Assembly (NCBI RefSeq): GCF_001634385.1
Contig: NZ_LIIN01000006.1
Span: 1-52,598, forward strand
Direction of reading: 5' to 3'
Length of the DNA: 52,598 nt
Origin: Rathayibacter tanaceti
GTDB lineage: Bacteria > Actinomycetota > Actinomycetes > Actinomycetales > Microbacteriaceae
Part shown: positions 17,953-26,086 of the stretch, one piece after another
Layout of the letters: each line of letters begins with the position of its first letter
How positions within the stretch are numbered: the first letter of the stretch is position 1
Position numbers and translations under genes: made by a program
The notes under the pieces: model-generated
Seen by the model: the letters and a program-made list of their open reading frames with translations, nothing else
The model's database searches: none
Told to the model about the DNA's origin: nothing

Positions 17953-18919
17953 CTATGGAGCCAGAGAGACCTCAGTCGGCTCGCCAATCTCCGCCAGGAT
18001 TCGATTCAGGTCCTGAATGGTCGCGAAATCGATCACCATCTGGCCCTTGCGCGCTCCCAGAGTCACCTTCACCCGAGTGTTCAGGCGATCACCTAAGTGA
18101 TCGGCGATCGATGACAGATGTCCGGAGTGGCCTCCCTGCTCCTCCGGCCGAGCCCGATTCGCCGTCTTCGGCGCCTTCATCTGCGCCGCCGCGGCCTCAG
18201 CGCACGCACCGACAAGTCCTCGTTCACGATCTTGTCGGCGAGCCGGCGCATGAGCTCGACATCCTCGAGCGAGAGCACCGCGCGAGCGTGTCCGGCCGAG
18301 ATCACTCCCGCCGCCACTCGAGACTGGACCTCTGCCGGCAGGCGGAGCAGACGCAGAGTGTTCGAGATCTGAGGGCGCGAGCGGCCGAGCCTCGACGCCA
18401 GCGCCTCCTGGGTGATCCCGAAGTCGCTCAGCAGCTGCTGATAGGCCGATGCCTCCTCCAACGGGTTGAGGTCGGCCCGATGCAGGTTCTCGAGCAGGGC
18501 GTCTCGGAGCATGTTCTCGTCAGCCGTGTCCTTGACCACCGCGGGGATCGTCGTAAGACGGCCGCCTTCGAGGCGCGGAAACGACGCTCGCCCATGACGA
18601 GCTCGTACTTCGCTCCGCCACGACCCATCACCGGGCGGACGACGATGGGCTGGAGCACACCGAATTCCCGCACACTATGCACGAGCTCGGCCAGGTCGTC
18701 GTGATCGAAGACCGAACGCGGCTGCGAGGTATTGGGGACGATCTCGTCGAGGGGGAGACGGGCAAGACGAGCGCCCGGAACCTCCAACAGCTCATCAGCT
18801 CTAGCCGAATCGCCGACCTGATCAGGAAAGAAGACGTCGACAGGCCGCGATCGCGTCTCATCTCCCGTCGGAATCAGCGACCCGATCCCCCGGCCGAGTC
18901 CTGTGCGCTTGGTCGCCAT
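17953..18919 (-). CDS. parB: Chromosome partitioning protein ParB (two apparent frameshifts)
   Basis: ParB loads at parS and, with ParA, segregates the origin. Three frames together give a complete protein of 322 residues. Frame one is [20 protein letters not shown] through the CTP-binding region ([26 protein letters not shown]). Frame two has [20 protein letters not shown] and the helix-turn-helix [20 protein letters not shown]. Frame three is the C-terminal dimer domain [20 protein letters not shown]. The breaks near 18559 and 18198 are each repaired by one G (GCC-GGT-CTT and CTG-GAG-GCC). Every conserved block is intact, so sequence error is more likely than gene loss. Its ATG overlaps the parA stop. 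Confidence 0.92.
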
Positions 18920-19902
18920 CAGCGTGCCTCTCCTTCATGAGCTGCTTCGGGAGTCTTCCGCGCCCCTCGGCGCGCGATCTCTGCTGCTGCCTCCAGATAG
19001 GCCAGCGATCCAGACGACTGCGGGTCGTAGGTGATGACGCTCTGGCCGTAGCTGGGTGCCTCCGAGATCCTCACGTTCCGCGGAATCACCGCCTGCAGCA
19101 CCTCCTTCGGGAAGTGCTCACGGACGTCCGCAGCAACTTGCTGCGAGAGGTTCGTCCTCCCGTCGTACATCGTCAGCAGGATCGTCGAGACTCCGAGATT
19201 CGGGTTCAGGTGGCGCTCGATCAGGTCGATATTCTTGAGCAGCTGGCTCAGCCCTTCGAGCGCGTAGTACTCGCACTGGATCGGGATGAGCACCTCGCGT
19301 GCGGCGACGAACGCATTGATGGTCAACAGGCCGAGTGAGGGCGGGCAGTCGATGAAGACGTAGTCGAAGGGCTCAGACATCGCTTCGAGCATCCGGTCCA
19401 GCGCGCGGCGGAGCCGCTGCTCGCGCGCCACCAGAGAGACGAGCTCGATCTCGGCACCGGCGAGGTGAATGGTGGCGGGGACCCCATAGAGTGACGCGAA
19501 TTCGGGGCTCTTTTGCACGACATCGGCCAGGGGAGTGTCGTTGACGATCACGTCGTAGACGCTGGCGGTCTCTGCCCTGTGCTCGATCCCGAGTGCGGTC
19601 GACGCATTGCCCTGGGGATCGAGATCGATCACCAGCACTTTCGCTTCGCCGCGGGCCAGGCCCGCCGCCAGATTGACCGTCGTCGTCGTCTTGCCAACGC
19701 CACCCTTCTGGTTCGAGATCGTGATGACACGCGTCGACTCCGGCTTCGGCAGCGGCTGAGCGTTCAACAGCGCGCGCCGTCGCGTCATGTCCGCGATCTC
19801 GCGAGCCAGGGGGGTCGAGGAGTCGAAGCCCCCGGTCAGTCCGGCGGAATCGGATTGTTTCACGTGAAACCTTCGCTCAGCGGGTGGGACGGTGGGCAAC
19901 AC
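18919..19902 (-). CDS. parA: Chromosome partitioning ATPase ParA
   Basis: This 327-residue ParA/Soj ATPase binds DNA non-specifically and moves ParB-bound origins. It has the deviant Walker A SNQKGGVGKTTTTVNLA (residues about 63-79), LVIDLDPQGNAS, and VFIDCPPSLGLLTINA. The longest start is GTG at 19902. A parS site lies within the 5' coding part and encodes RFHVKQ, and another GTG inside it (codon 14) is an alternative start. The N-terminal extension before the Walker motif is typical of actinobacterial ParA. parA and parB overlap and form an operon. Confidence 0.95.
   Translation of the reverse strand: MLPTVPPAERRFHVKQSDSAGLTGGFDSSTPLAREIADMTRRRALLNAQPLPKPESTRVITISNQKGGVGKTTTTVNLAAGLARGEAKVLVIDLDPQGNASTALGIEHRAETASVYDVIVNDTPLADVVQKSPEFASLYGVPATIHLAGAEIELVSLVAREQRLRRALDRMLEAMSEPFDYVFIDCPPSLGLLTINAFVAAREVLIPIQCEYYALEGLSQLLKNIDLIERHLNPNLGVSTILLTMYDGRTNLSQQVAADVREHFPKEVLQAVIPRNVRISEAPSYGQSVITYDPQSSGSLAYLEAAAEIARRGARKTPEAAHEGEAR
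19856..19871. other. parS site inside the parA 5' coding region
   Basis: TGTTTCACGTGAAACC matches 15 of 16 bases of the parS consensus with the full core. It encodes FHVKQ in ParA, a placement seen in many bacteria. Confidence 0.9.
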
Positions 19903-19952
19903 CGACGAGTCGACGACCTAGGAGGCGGGGGATCACTGCATCGTCGTGGCGA

Positions 19953-20582
19953 TCATCCCACTGTAGCCCGGACCACACGGGTCACCTCCGCGAGCACGCC
20001 GTCACCGAGCACGAGCACCTCGGGCGGAGAGACGCGGAAGCGGCGTATCTGCTTCGACGCGGCCTCAATCTCCCTCTCGGCGTTGATCCCTTTGAGCAGC
20101 ACGAGTTCGCCACCGGGACGGACCAGCGGGGCGACAAGGGGGATCAGCTTCGAGAGAGCGCTCACCGCGCGGGCCGTGACCTGATCGAGCGGTTCTGCCA
20201 GGCGAACCTCCTCAGCCCGTGCTCGCAGAACCGAGACATTCTCGAGTCCTAGCGCATCGAGCTGCTCCTGGAGCCAAACGATGCGCCGCTCCATCGGCTC
20301 GATGAGCACGAATCGGACATCGGGACGAACGATGCCGAGCACGAGCCCCGGGAGGCCGGCACCACTCCCCACGTCTCCTACGAGGCCCGGACGCAGCAGA
20401 GGGGCCACCAGGGCGCTGTTGAGCACATGCCTGGTCCAGAGGCGGGGGAGTTCGAGCGGGCCGATCAGACCCCGCTCCTCACCCTGGTCGGCCAGGGTCT
20501 CGGTGAAACGACGGAGTACCGGCAACCGGTCGCCGGCGATCGCGGCGGCAGCGGCGGGCTCCGGCTCGAGAGTCGGCTCCAC
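19953..20582 (-). CDS. rsmG: 16S rRNA (guanine-N7) methyltransferase RsmG (GidB)
   Basis: This enzyme methylates N7 of a guanine in the 530 loop of 16S rRNA (G527 in E. coli); its loss gives low-level streptomycin resistance in many species. The 209-residue protein has LWTRHVLNSALVAPLL, the SAM motif VGDVGSGAGLPGLVLGI, LIEPMERRIVWLQEQL and VTARAVSALSKLIPL. The start is GTG at 20582, five bases after the jag stop. It sits in the standard jag-rsmG-parA-parB order. Confidence 0.96.
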   Translation of the reverse strand: MEPTLEPEPAAAAAIAGDRLPVLRRFTETLADQGEERGLIGPLELPRLWTRHVLNSALVAPLLRPGLVGDVGSGAGLPGLVLGIVRPDVRFVLIEPMERRIVWLQEQLDALGLENVSVLRARAEEVRLAEPLDQVTARAVSALSKLIPLVAPLVRPGGELVLLKGINAEREIEAASKQIRRFRVSPPEVLVLGDGVLAEVTRVVRATVG

Positions 20583-20587
20583 GGTGC

Positions 20588-21166
20588 TCAGCCGCGCGTG
20601 ATGACGGTGTGGCGCTCGCGCGCCTCGCCCCGCGACTCCGAGACGAAGCCGCGTTCACCGACCATGTCGTGCACCAGCTTGCGCTCGTACGACGACATGG
20701 GCGGGAGGGACGCGGAGGTCGCCCCCTCCTCGATCCGCTCGATGGCGCGGTCGACCAACTGAGCCAGCTCGGCCTCGCGGGCGTCGCGGGACCCACCGAT
20801 GTCGAGGATCAGGCGCGAGAACGCACCGGTCCTGGTCTGCACGGCAAGGCGCGTCAGCTCCTGCAGCGCCTGCACGGCGTCCGGACGGGAGAGCACACGG
20901 AGGTTGGAGTCGCCCGATGCGGTGACGGAGAGGTAGGCGCGGCCATTGCGCACCTCGATGTCGATGTCGCCGTCGAGATCGCAGATGTCGAGGAACTCCT
21001 CGATGTAGTCCGCGGCGACGTCGCCCTCGTCCTCGAGCTGCGAGAGCGTTGACTCCGGGGCCTCGACGGCGGCACCGGACTCATCCGGAGAAACGGACTC
21101 GTCGGGAGCGGAGCCCGTCTCAGCGCGGGTCTCGTCCTCAGTGAAGGTCTGCATCGGATCGGTCAT
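20588..21166 (-). CDS. jag: R3H/KH-domain RNA-binding protein Jag (KhpB)
   Basis: This 192-residue protein has an acidic, disordered N-terminus (residues 1-50), a KH-like segment (DLDGDIDIEVRNGRAYLSV, then RPDAVQALQELTRLAV), and a C-terminal R3H domain with LPPMSSYERKLVHDMVGE and SRGEARERHTVI. Jag/KhpB binds RNA and affects cell elongation in firmicutes; here it keeps its conserved place between yidC and rsmG. The start is ATG at 21166. Confidence 0.95.
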   Translation of the reverse strand: MTDPMQTFTEDETRAETGSAPDESVSPDESGAAVEAPESTLSQLEDEGDVAADYIEEFLDICDLDGDIDIEVRNGRAYLSVTASGDSNLRVLSRPDAVQALQELTRLAVQTRTGAFSRLILDIGGSRDAREAELAQLVDRAIERIEEGATSASLPPMSSYERKLVHDMVGERGFVSESRGEARERHTVITRG

Positions 21167-21173
21167 GGCGGCT

Positions 21174-22133
21174 CTACTTCTTTCCGGCTTGCTTCTTGGC
21201 GCGGTTCTTACCCACGGGCTGCTGCCGTTGCACGGCCTTCTTCTCGACGAGGGTCACCTCGCCGGCATCGGTGGTGCCCTCGACGAGCTTGCCCTTGCGA
21301 CGCAGGCGCTCCTCACGTGCCTTGGCTGCCTCGCTGCCCGGGGTCGGCATGTTCCGGATGACGATGAACTGCTGGATCATCGTCCAGATGTTCGAGGTCA
21401 GCCAGTAGAACATCACGCCGAGGGGGAACGCGAAACCCGAGAAAGCGAACACGAGCGGAAGGATGTAGAGCAGGATCCGCTGCTGCTTGAAGGTCGGCGA
21501 CGCCTTGGCCTCGGGCGACATGTTCTTCGAGACGATCTGCAGCTGCGTGATGAACTGCGACGCGGTCATCAGAACCACCATGATCACGGCGATGACGATG
21601 ACCGGCACCTGGCCGCCCTGCGCGAGCGCACCCTGGATGGACTGGTGCAGCGGTGCGACTCCGAACAGGTCGGCCTCACCGAACTGGCGGGCGAGCGTCT
21701 CGTCGAGCGGACCGACGCCCTTCTGGCTGTGCTGCGCCGCGTTGAGCACCGAGAACAGGCTGAAGAAGATCGGCATCTGGATCAGCAGCGGCAGGCACGA
21801 GGCGAGCGGGTTCGTCCCCGTCTTCTTGTAGAGCTCCATGGTCTCGCGGGACATCGCCTCGCGAGACAGCTGATCGCGCTTGCCCTTGTACTTGTCCTGG
21901 ATCTTCTTGAGCTGCGGAGCGACCTCGAGCATCCGGCGCTGGCTCTTGATCTGCTTGACGAAGATCGGGATGAGCGCGGCGCGGATGACGATGACGAGGC
22001 CCACGATCGAGAGCACCCACGTGATGCCGGCGGCCGCCTCCATACCGGTGAACGTCAGCAACTGATGGAAGGCGACGAGGAGCAGCTCGACCACCCATTT
22101 GAGGGGCCAGAGGATCGTGCCGAGGAGGTCCAT
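21174..22133 (-). CDS. yidC: Membrane protein insertase YidC
   Basis: YidC inserts and folds membrane proteins, alone or with Sec. The 319-residue protein has the five-helix Oxa1 core. The helix with the hydrophilic-groove arginine reads GLVIVIRAALIPIFVKQIK, then comes a cytoplasmic coiled coil (QRRMLEVAPQLKKIQDKYKG), NPLASCLPLLIQMPIFFSLF, and the last helices around ILPLVFAFSGFAFPLGVMFY. The tail is rich in Lys and Arg, probably for ribosome contact. It lacks the large periplasmic domain of Gram-negative YidC. It lies seven bases upstream of jag. Confidence 0.96.
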   Translation of the reverse strand: MDLLGTILWPLKWVVELLLVAFHQLLTFTGMEAAAGITWVLSIVGLVIVIRAALIPIFVKQIKSQRRMLEVAPQLKKIQDKYKGKRDQLSREAMSRETMELYKKTGTNPLASCLPLLIQMPIFFSLFSVLNAAQHSQKGVGPLDETLARQFGEADLFGVAPLHQSIQGALAQGGQVPVIVIAVIMVVLMTASQFITQLQIVSKNMSPEAKASPTFKQQRILLYILPLVFAFSGFAFPLGVMFYWLTSNIWTMIQQFIVIRNMPTPGSEAAKAREERLRRKGKLVEGTTDAGEVTLVEKKAVQRQQPVGKNRAKKQAGKK

Positions 22134-22142
22134 GGGGTGGGG

Positions 22143-22505
22143 TCAGTCCTTTCGAGGACCCACGACGAATCCGGCTCGCGTCACAGCGAAGCGGATCCGG
22201 CCGGGAGCCGGTCGGTGCAGGGGGATCGAGGTCGGGACGTCGTCGACGCCGCCGGCAGCCCACGGGTGGCAGCGGATGAGTCGACGGGCCGCGAGGACGG
22301 AGCCGAGGACGAGCCCGTGGAGCTGGACCGCCTGGAGCGCGTACGCGGAGCACGAGGGGTAGTAGCGGCAGACATCGCCGTAGAGGGGCGAAATGACCGC
22401 ACGGTAGACGATCAGCAAGAGGATGCCGAGGTTGCGCGGCAGCAACATCAAGCCCCAGCCCAGCCGAGTCGGCCAGCCGGAGGTGCGGGGGAGCACCGCG
22501 GTCAC
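22143..22505 (-). CDS. yidD: Membrane protein insertion efficiency factor YidD
   Basis: This 120-residue protein has the full YidD signature: YRAVISPLYGDVCRYYPSCS, AYALQAVQLHG and RRLIRCHPWAAGGVDDVP. YidD is a small membrane-associated helper of YidC. Its start overlaps the rnpA stop by four bases and yidC follows nine bases later, giving the conserved rpmH-rnpA-yidD-yidC order. Confidence 0.95.
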   Translation of the reverse strand: MTAVLPRTSGWPTRLGWGLMLLPRNLGILLLIVYRAVISPLYGDVCRYYPSCSAYALQAVQLHGLVLGSVLAARRLIRCHPWAAGGVDDVPTSIPLHRPAPGRIRFAVTRAGFVVGPRKD

Positions 22506-22861
22506 GAGGACACTCCCGTCGTTCGGATGGCTCGCGTCCGCGCCATCGCGGCAACGACCTCCGCGCGGAGCTCGGACCAGGGGGCGGTGGCACTACTGGG
22601 CAGCGCGCGAACGACCACCTCGGTGCCCGGGTCGATCTGCGGGACGAGCTCGAACGCCACGGCCTTCAAACGACGACGCACGGTGTTGCGCGTCACTGCC
22701 GTGCCGACGGTCTTGGCGACGATGAAACCGAACCGCGGGGTGTCCGCGCCGGAGGACCTGCGGACATACGTGACGGTGTGCGGTCCTGTGGACCGCACAC
22801 CGCGACGGACGACTGTCCGGTACTCGCCTCCGTGGACGATGCGATTGGCTCTGGCCAGCAC
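22502..22861 (-). CDS. rnpA: Ribonuclease P protein component
   Basis: This is the 119-residue basic protein subunit of RNase P, which matures tRNA 5' ends. Family motifs are FGFIVAKTVGTAVTRNTVRR (the RNR block) and the N-terminal VHGGEYRTVVRRG. It lies 22 bases after rpmH in the usual operon. Confidence 0.95.
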   Translation of the reverse strand: MLARANRIVHGGEYRTVVRRGVRSTGPHTVTYVRRSSGADTPRFGFIVAKTVGTAVTRNTVRRRLKAVAFELVPQIDPGTEVVVRALPSSATAPWSELRAEVVAAMARTRAIRTTGVSS

Positions 22862-22883
22862 CGCTGGTCGGTACCGCTCGGTA

Positions 22884-23021
22884 CTACGCGGAGAGCTCGG
22901 TGCGCCCCTTGGCGCGGCGAGCGCTCAGGATGGCGCGGCCGGCACGGGTGCGCATGCGCAGACGGAAGCCGTGCACCTTGGCGCGACGACGGTTGTTCGG
23001 CTGGAAGGTTCGCTTGCTCAT
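22884..23021 (-). CDS. rpmH: 50S ribosomal protein L34
   Basis: This 45-residue L34 reads [20 protein letters not shown], then [18 protein letters not shown], and ends ELSA. The ATG at 23021 is the standard start; the open frame extends upstream without support. It is first in the rpmH-rnpA-yidD-yidC-jag-rsmG-parAB series and is divergent from dnaA. Confidence 0.97.
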   Translation of the reverse strand: MSKRTFQPNNRRRAKVHGFRLRMRTRAGRAILSARRAKGRTELSA

Positions 23022-23174
23022 AATCAGATCTCCACGTACGGGTTCCACGACACGATCGAGGCCGCGCGCGTGAGCGGCGACTCCGGATCCTCCGGGAAGA
23101 AGGGGTGCCCGACTCCGACTCTGCACGGCCCGCGAAGGCCGGGCGGACGACACCGGGCAGGCGTCAACTGATTA

Positions 23175-23203
23175 AAACTACGGCCTGCACGGTCACCGGT
23201 CAA
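23175..23203 (-). promoter_or_regulatory. rpmH: Promoter of the rpmH operon
   Basis: On the minus strand, TTGACC (23203-23198) and TAGTTT (23180-23175) are spaced by 17 bases. The promoter leads to rpmH and is divergent from the dnaA promoter. Confidence 0.6.
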
Positions 23204-23256
23204 ATGTCGTCCGGGCTAAACCTCGATTCTGCACAGGGGTCGCCACCTTCCGCGCA

Positions 23257-23285
23257 TTGACACGCGGGTGTCGCTGTGATGGATT
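23257..23285 (+). promoter_or_regulatory. dnaA: Candidate dnaA promoter
   Basis: A perfect -35 TTGACA (23257-23262) is followed after 17 bases by TGGATT (23280-23285), a weak -10. A perfect DnaA box at 23327-23335 lies downstream in the leader and could allow autoregulation. Confidence 0.45.
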
Positions 23286-23326
23286 TGTCTCCCATCGGCT
23301 CCGTTCGTTACCGTGTTGAGCCGGAG

Positions 23327-23404
23327 TTATCCACAGGCTGCATCCGCGTCCTCCCGCGCCCACGCGGGATCCGACGAGGGACCAGTGGATGAGTCTGTGG
23401 AGAA
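23327..23404. promoter_or_regulatory. DnaA boxes upstream of dnaA (minor origin part)
   Basis: TTATCCACA at 23327-23335 is a perfect box. TGTGGAGAA at 23396-23404 is a near box in reverse orientation. The rest of the rpmH-dnaA gap (23022-23536) holds the two divergent promoters and no gene. Confidence 0.7.
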
Positions 23405-23536
23405 GTCGACCCGAAACCGACCGCTCCGCACGCATCGCCCGTGGCCCGGGTGAACCCTGCGACGGGCGCCGGGCGAGCAGCTGGAGCCGGCGACTCACGA
23501 CAGCGACTTCACAGAGCGACCGAGGACCGGAGACAG

Positions 23537-24961
23537 ATGGCAGACGACACGTCGATGGTCGACGCGTGGAACGTGATCCTCGGGGCACTGTCACAGGACG
23601 AGCGGATCACCGCACCTCTCTACGGCTTCGTCTCGCTCGTGGAACCCAAAGGCATCATGGCCGGCACGTTCTACCTCGAGGTCCCGAACGAGTTCACGCG
23701 CGGCATGCTCGAGCAGCGCGTACGCGTGCCACTGCTTAGCGCGATCGGGACGCTCGACGACTCCTTCGGGGTCTCGACGTTCGCCTTCGTGGTGAATCCC
23801 GACATCGAGCACGAGCCGCTGAGCTCCCCCTCGCCCTCGGAGTCGATGAACCCGTTCGAGCCGATCACCGCTTCCTCCGGGTCCGCCGCGCCGGTGCGCG
23901 TCGTCGAGGAGCTGCGCACCGCTCCGGCCACCGACACCCGGCTGAACCCGAAGTACAGCTTCGACAACTTCGTCATCGGAGGCTCCAACCGGTTCGCGCA
24001 CGCCGCCGCCGTCGCCGTCGCCGAGGCCCCCGCGAAGGCCTACAACCCGCTCTTCGTCTACGGCGACTCCGGGCTCGGCAAGACGCACCTCCTCCACGCC
24101 ATCGGCCACTACGCGATGAGCCTGTACCCCGGGATCCGCGTGCGCTACGTGTCGAGCGAGGAGTTCACCAACGACTTCATCAACTCGATCGCGAACAACC
24201 GGGGCAACGCGTTCCACGGTCGGTATCGCAACGTCGACATCCTCCTGATCGACGACATCCAGTTCTTGCAGGGCAAGGCGGAGACGCAGGAGGCGTTCTT
24301 CCATACCTTCAACCAGCTGCACGACCACAACAAGCAGGTCGTGATCACCTCCGATCTGCCACCGAAGGCCCTCACCGGGTTCGAGGACCGGATGCGCTCG
24401 CGCTTCGAGTGGGGCCTGATCACCGACGTGCAGGCGCCCGACCTCGAGACGCGCATCGCGATCCTCCGCAAGAAGGCGGTCAGTGAGAAGCTGCTCGTGC
24501 CCGACGACATCCTCGAGTTCATGGCCTCGAAGGTGTCGAGCAATATCCGCGAGCTCGAGGGGACGCTCATCCGCGTCACCGCATTCGCGAGCTTGAACCG
24601 CACGCCGGTCGACATGTCTCTCGTGCAGACGGTGCTGAAGGACCTGATCACGCTCGACGAGGACAACGTCATCTCGCCGGTCGATATCATCAACCACACC
24701 GCCGACTACTTCAAGCTCACGGTCGACGACCTCTACGGTTCCTCCCGCTCGCAGGCGGTGGCGACCGCGCGACAGATCGCGATGTACCTCTGCCGCGAGC
24801 TGACGAACCTCTCCCTACCCAAGATCGGGCAGCTGTTCGGCAACCGCGATCACACGACAGTGATGTACGCGAACAAGAAGATCTCGGAGCTCATGAAAGA
24901 GCGCCGCAGCATTTACAACCAGGTCACCGAGCTGACCACTCGCATCAAGACCAACCGCTAG
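23537..24961 (+). CDS. dnaA: Chromosomal replication initiator protein DnaA
   Basis: DnaA binds the origin boxes, opens DNA and loads the helicase. The 474-residue protein has an N-terminal interaction domain, a short variable linker (about residues 95-135), and an AAA+ domain with NPLFVYGDSGLGKTHLLHA (Walker A about 176-183), DILLIDDIQFLQGK and ITSDLPPKALTGFEDRMRSR. The DNA-binding domain carries the signature LSLPKIGQLFGNRDHTTVMY. The ATG at 23537 is chosen because MADDTSMVDAWNVILGALS is the family N-terminus; the open frame runs upstream from 23441. Confidence 0.98.
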   Translation: MADDTSMVDAWNVILGALSQDERITAPLYGFVSLVEPKGIMAGTFYLEVPNEFTRGMLEQRVRVPLLSAIGTLDDSFGVSTFAFVVNPDIEHEPLSSPSPSESMNPFEPITASSGSAAPVRVVEELRTAPATDTRLNPKYSFDNFVIGGSNRFAHAAAVAVAEAPAKAYNPLFVYGDSGLGKTHLLHAIGHYAMSLYPGIRVRYVSSEEFTNDFINSIANNRGNAFHGRYRNVDILLIDDIQFLQGKAETQEAFFHTFNQLHDHNKQVVITSDLPPKALTGFEDRMRSRFEWGLITDVQAPDLETRIAILRKKAVSEKLLVPDDILEFMASKVSSNIRELEGTLIRVTAFASLNRTPVDMSLVQTVLKDLITLDEDNVISPVDIINHTADYFKLTVDDLYGSSRSQAVATARQIAMYLCRELTNLSLPKIGQLFGNRDHTTVMYANKKISELMKERRSIYNQVTELTTRIKTNR

Positions 24962-24989
24962 CTGGAGAGGCGGTAGCGGCGGTTCCGGC

Positions 24990-25760
24990 TCTGAGAAGGT
25001 GCGGCGGCGTCCGCCGTGGCGGATCAGGGTCCGGAGACGCTGCCGCAGCGAGAGCACCGAGCGCCGTGACGGAGCGGTGAGCTTACGCATCGAGAGGCTC
25101 TCGCTGAGCAGCGTGAGAAGGAGCGCATCCCCGATCTTCTGGTCCGTGGAGGGCACCGTCCCCAGATCGAGTTCATCCGATCGCCTCTCCGCTTCGACAC
25201 GTCTGATCACGGCTCGGAATCCGGTGCCCGGACGATCGGGGAACGGAGCCGGTTCCCGCCGACGAGCCCGGCGAGAAGGTCCATCGCCTCTCTGGTGTCG
25301 AGACCGAGAAGAGCACGGCACGCCGTAGGACTTCATCTGACGGTCGCCGTCTCCCCACCCGCTCGTAGGTTCCCGTCTCGATACCCTGCGTCGTGACGAA
25401 GCACGGCTTCGCGGCCGGCTCCCGTTTGTCAACGAGGACGACCACCGCGGGCGCACCATCCACTGCCGAGACGTCGATGTGAGCGCGGGGAGAAGGAGCG
25501 ACAGTGCCGGCCGCGTCGTGCCTGCTTCGCGGCCGAACACCCCGGCCAGGGCGTTCTGGACAAGCGGAGGCATCGAATCCGGCGGCGGGCACGAAACGCA
25601 CTGCCTCGTCGAGACCGAGGAGGATCAACCCTCCGTTGCCGGTGGCGAAGGCTCTCATAGTGGGCCAGAAGCTCTTCGAGCTCCGCCGTCGACCCTGTCG
25701 CCCCGACATCCTGGGCGATTTCCACAGTGTGAGGAACCTGTGGATAACTGTGGACAACCG
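24990..25760 (-). pseudogene. Relic of an AlbA_2-domain ATP-binding protein gene inside the dnaA-dnaN gap
   Basis: Reading the minus strand across frames gives a recognisable AlbA_2 domain in broken pieces. AELEELLAHYESL leads into AFATGNGGLILLGLDE and FVPAAGFDA. LVQNALAGVFGREAGTT is in another frame, followed by HIDVSAVDGAPAVVVLVDKR, EPAAKPCFVTTQGIETGTYE and RVG, then GDGDRQMKSYGV in the next frame. At least three frameshifts separate them, and the C-terminal part carries stops. The 5' end is cut off where the DnaA boxes begin. Unlike the single-G frameshifts elsewhere, this looks like real decay. It is the same superfamily as the intact gene at 2104-3777. Confidence 0.65.
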
Positions 25761-25941
25761 GCCCGTGACTGTGCGGGCGGAGCGGTCGCCTGTGGAAGGC
25801 GTTCGGTCGCTCCGGATCGCTCCACAGGGCGTCCACCGGCGCGCTCACACTCCCTCCACAGGGACGGTCCACCCCGATCCCTGTCCGCAGTAAGGGTCCG
25901 AAGCGTTTTCCACAGTTTCCACACGTGTTAACACTGTTAAC
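25718..25941. other. oriC: Main oriC: DnaA-box cluster and AT-rich unwinding element before dnaN
   Basis: Boxes seen: 25718-25726 (ATTTCCACA), 25739-25747 (TGTGGATAA, perfect, reverse), 25749-25757 (TGTGGACAA, reverse), 25791-25799 (TGTGGAAGG), 25818-25826 (CGCTCCACA), 25852-25860 (CCCTCCACA), 25906-25914 (TTTTCCACA) and 25915-25923 (GTTTCCACA). The boxes at the left and right ends are the best. Right of them lies TGTTAACACTGTTAACG (25926-25942) followed by TTCTCTCTTTAAT, the most AT-rich stretch nearby and the probable duplex-unwinding element. Two tandem TGTTAAC copies are visible. The location between dnaA and dnaN is the standard one. Confidence 0.9.
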
Positions 25942-26086
25942 GCAGTTCTCTCTTTAATCAGACGTCGACCGACAACCTCTCCACACCCGGCTCTCGCCGC
26001 TCGAGAGCAGCCCGCTTCCGAGGGGAGCGAGCCCTCCGGGTACGATGGGCGACGGTCTTCGTCCGCAACTCGTCAGGGGTGTACTC

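Noticed and set aside
21141-23171. A 676-codon plus-strand open frame across yidC, yidD, rnpA and rpmH
   Set aside because: It runs antisense to four well-recognised genes, and its translation is low-complexity charged sequence.
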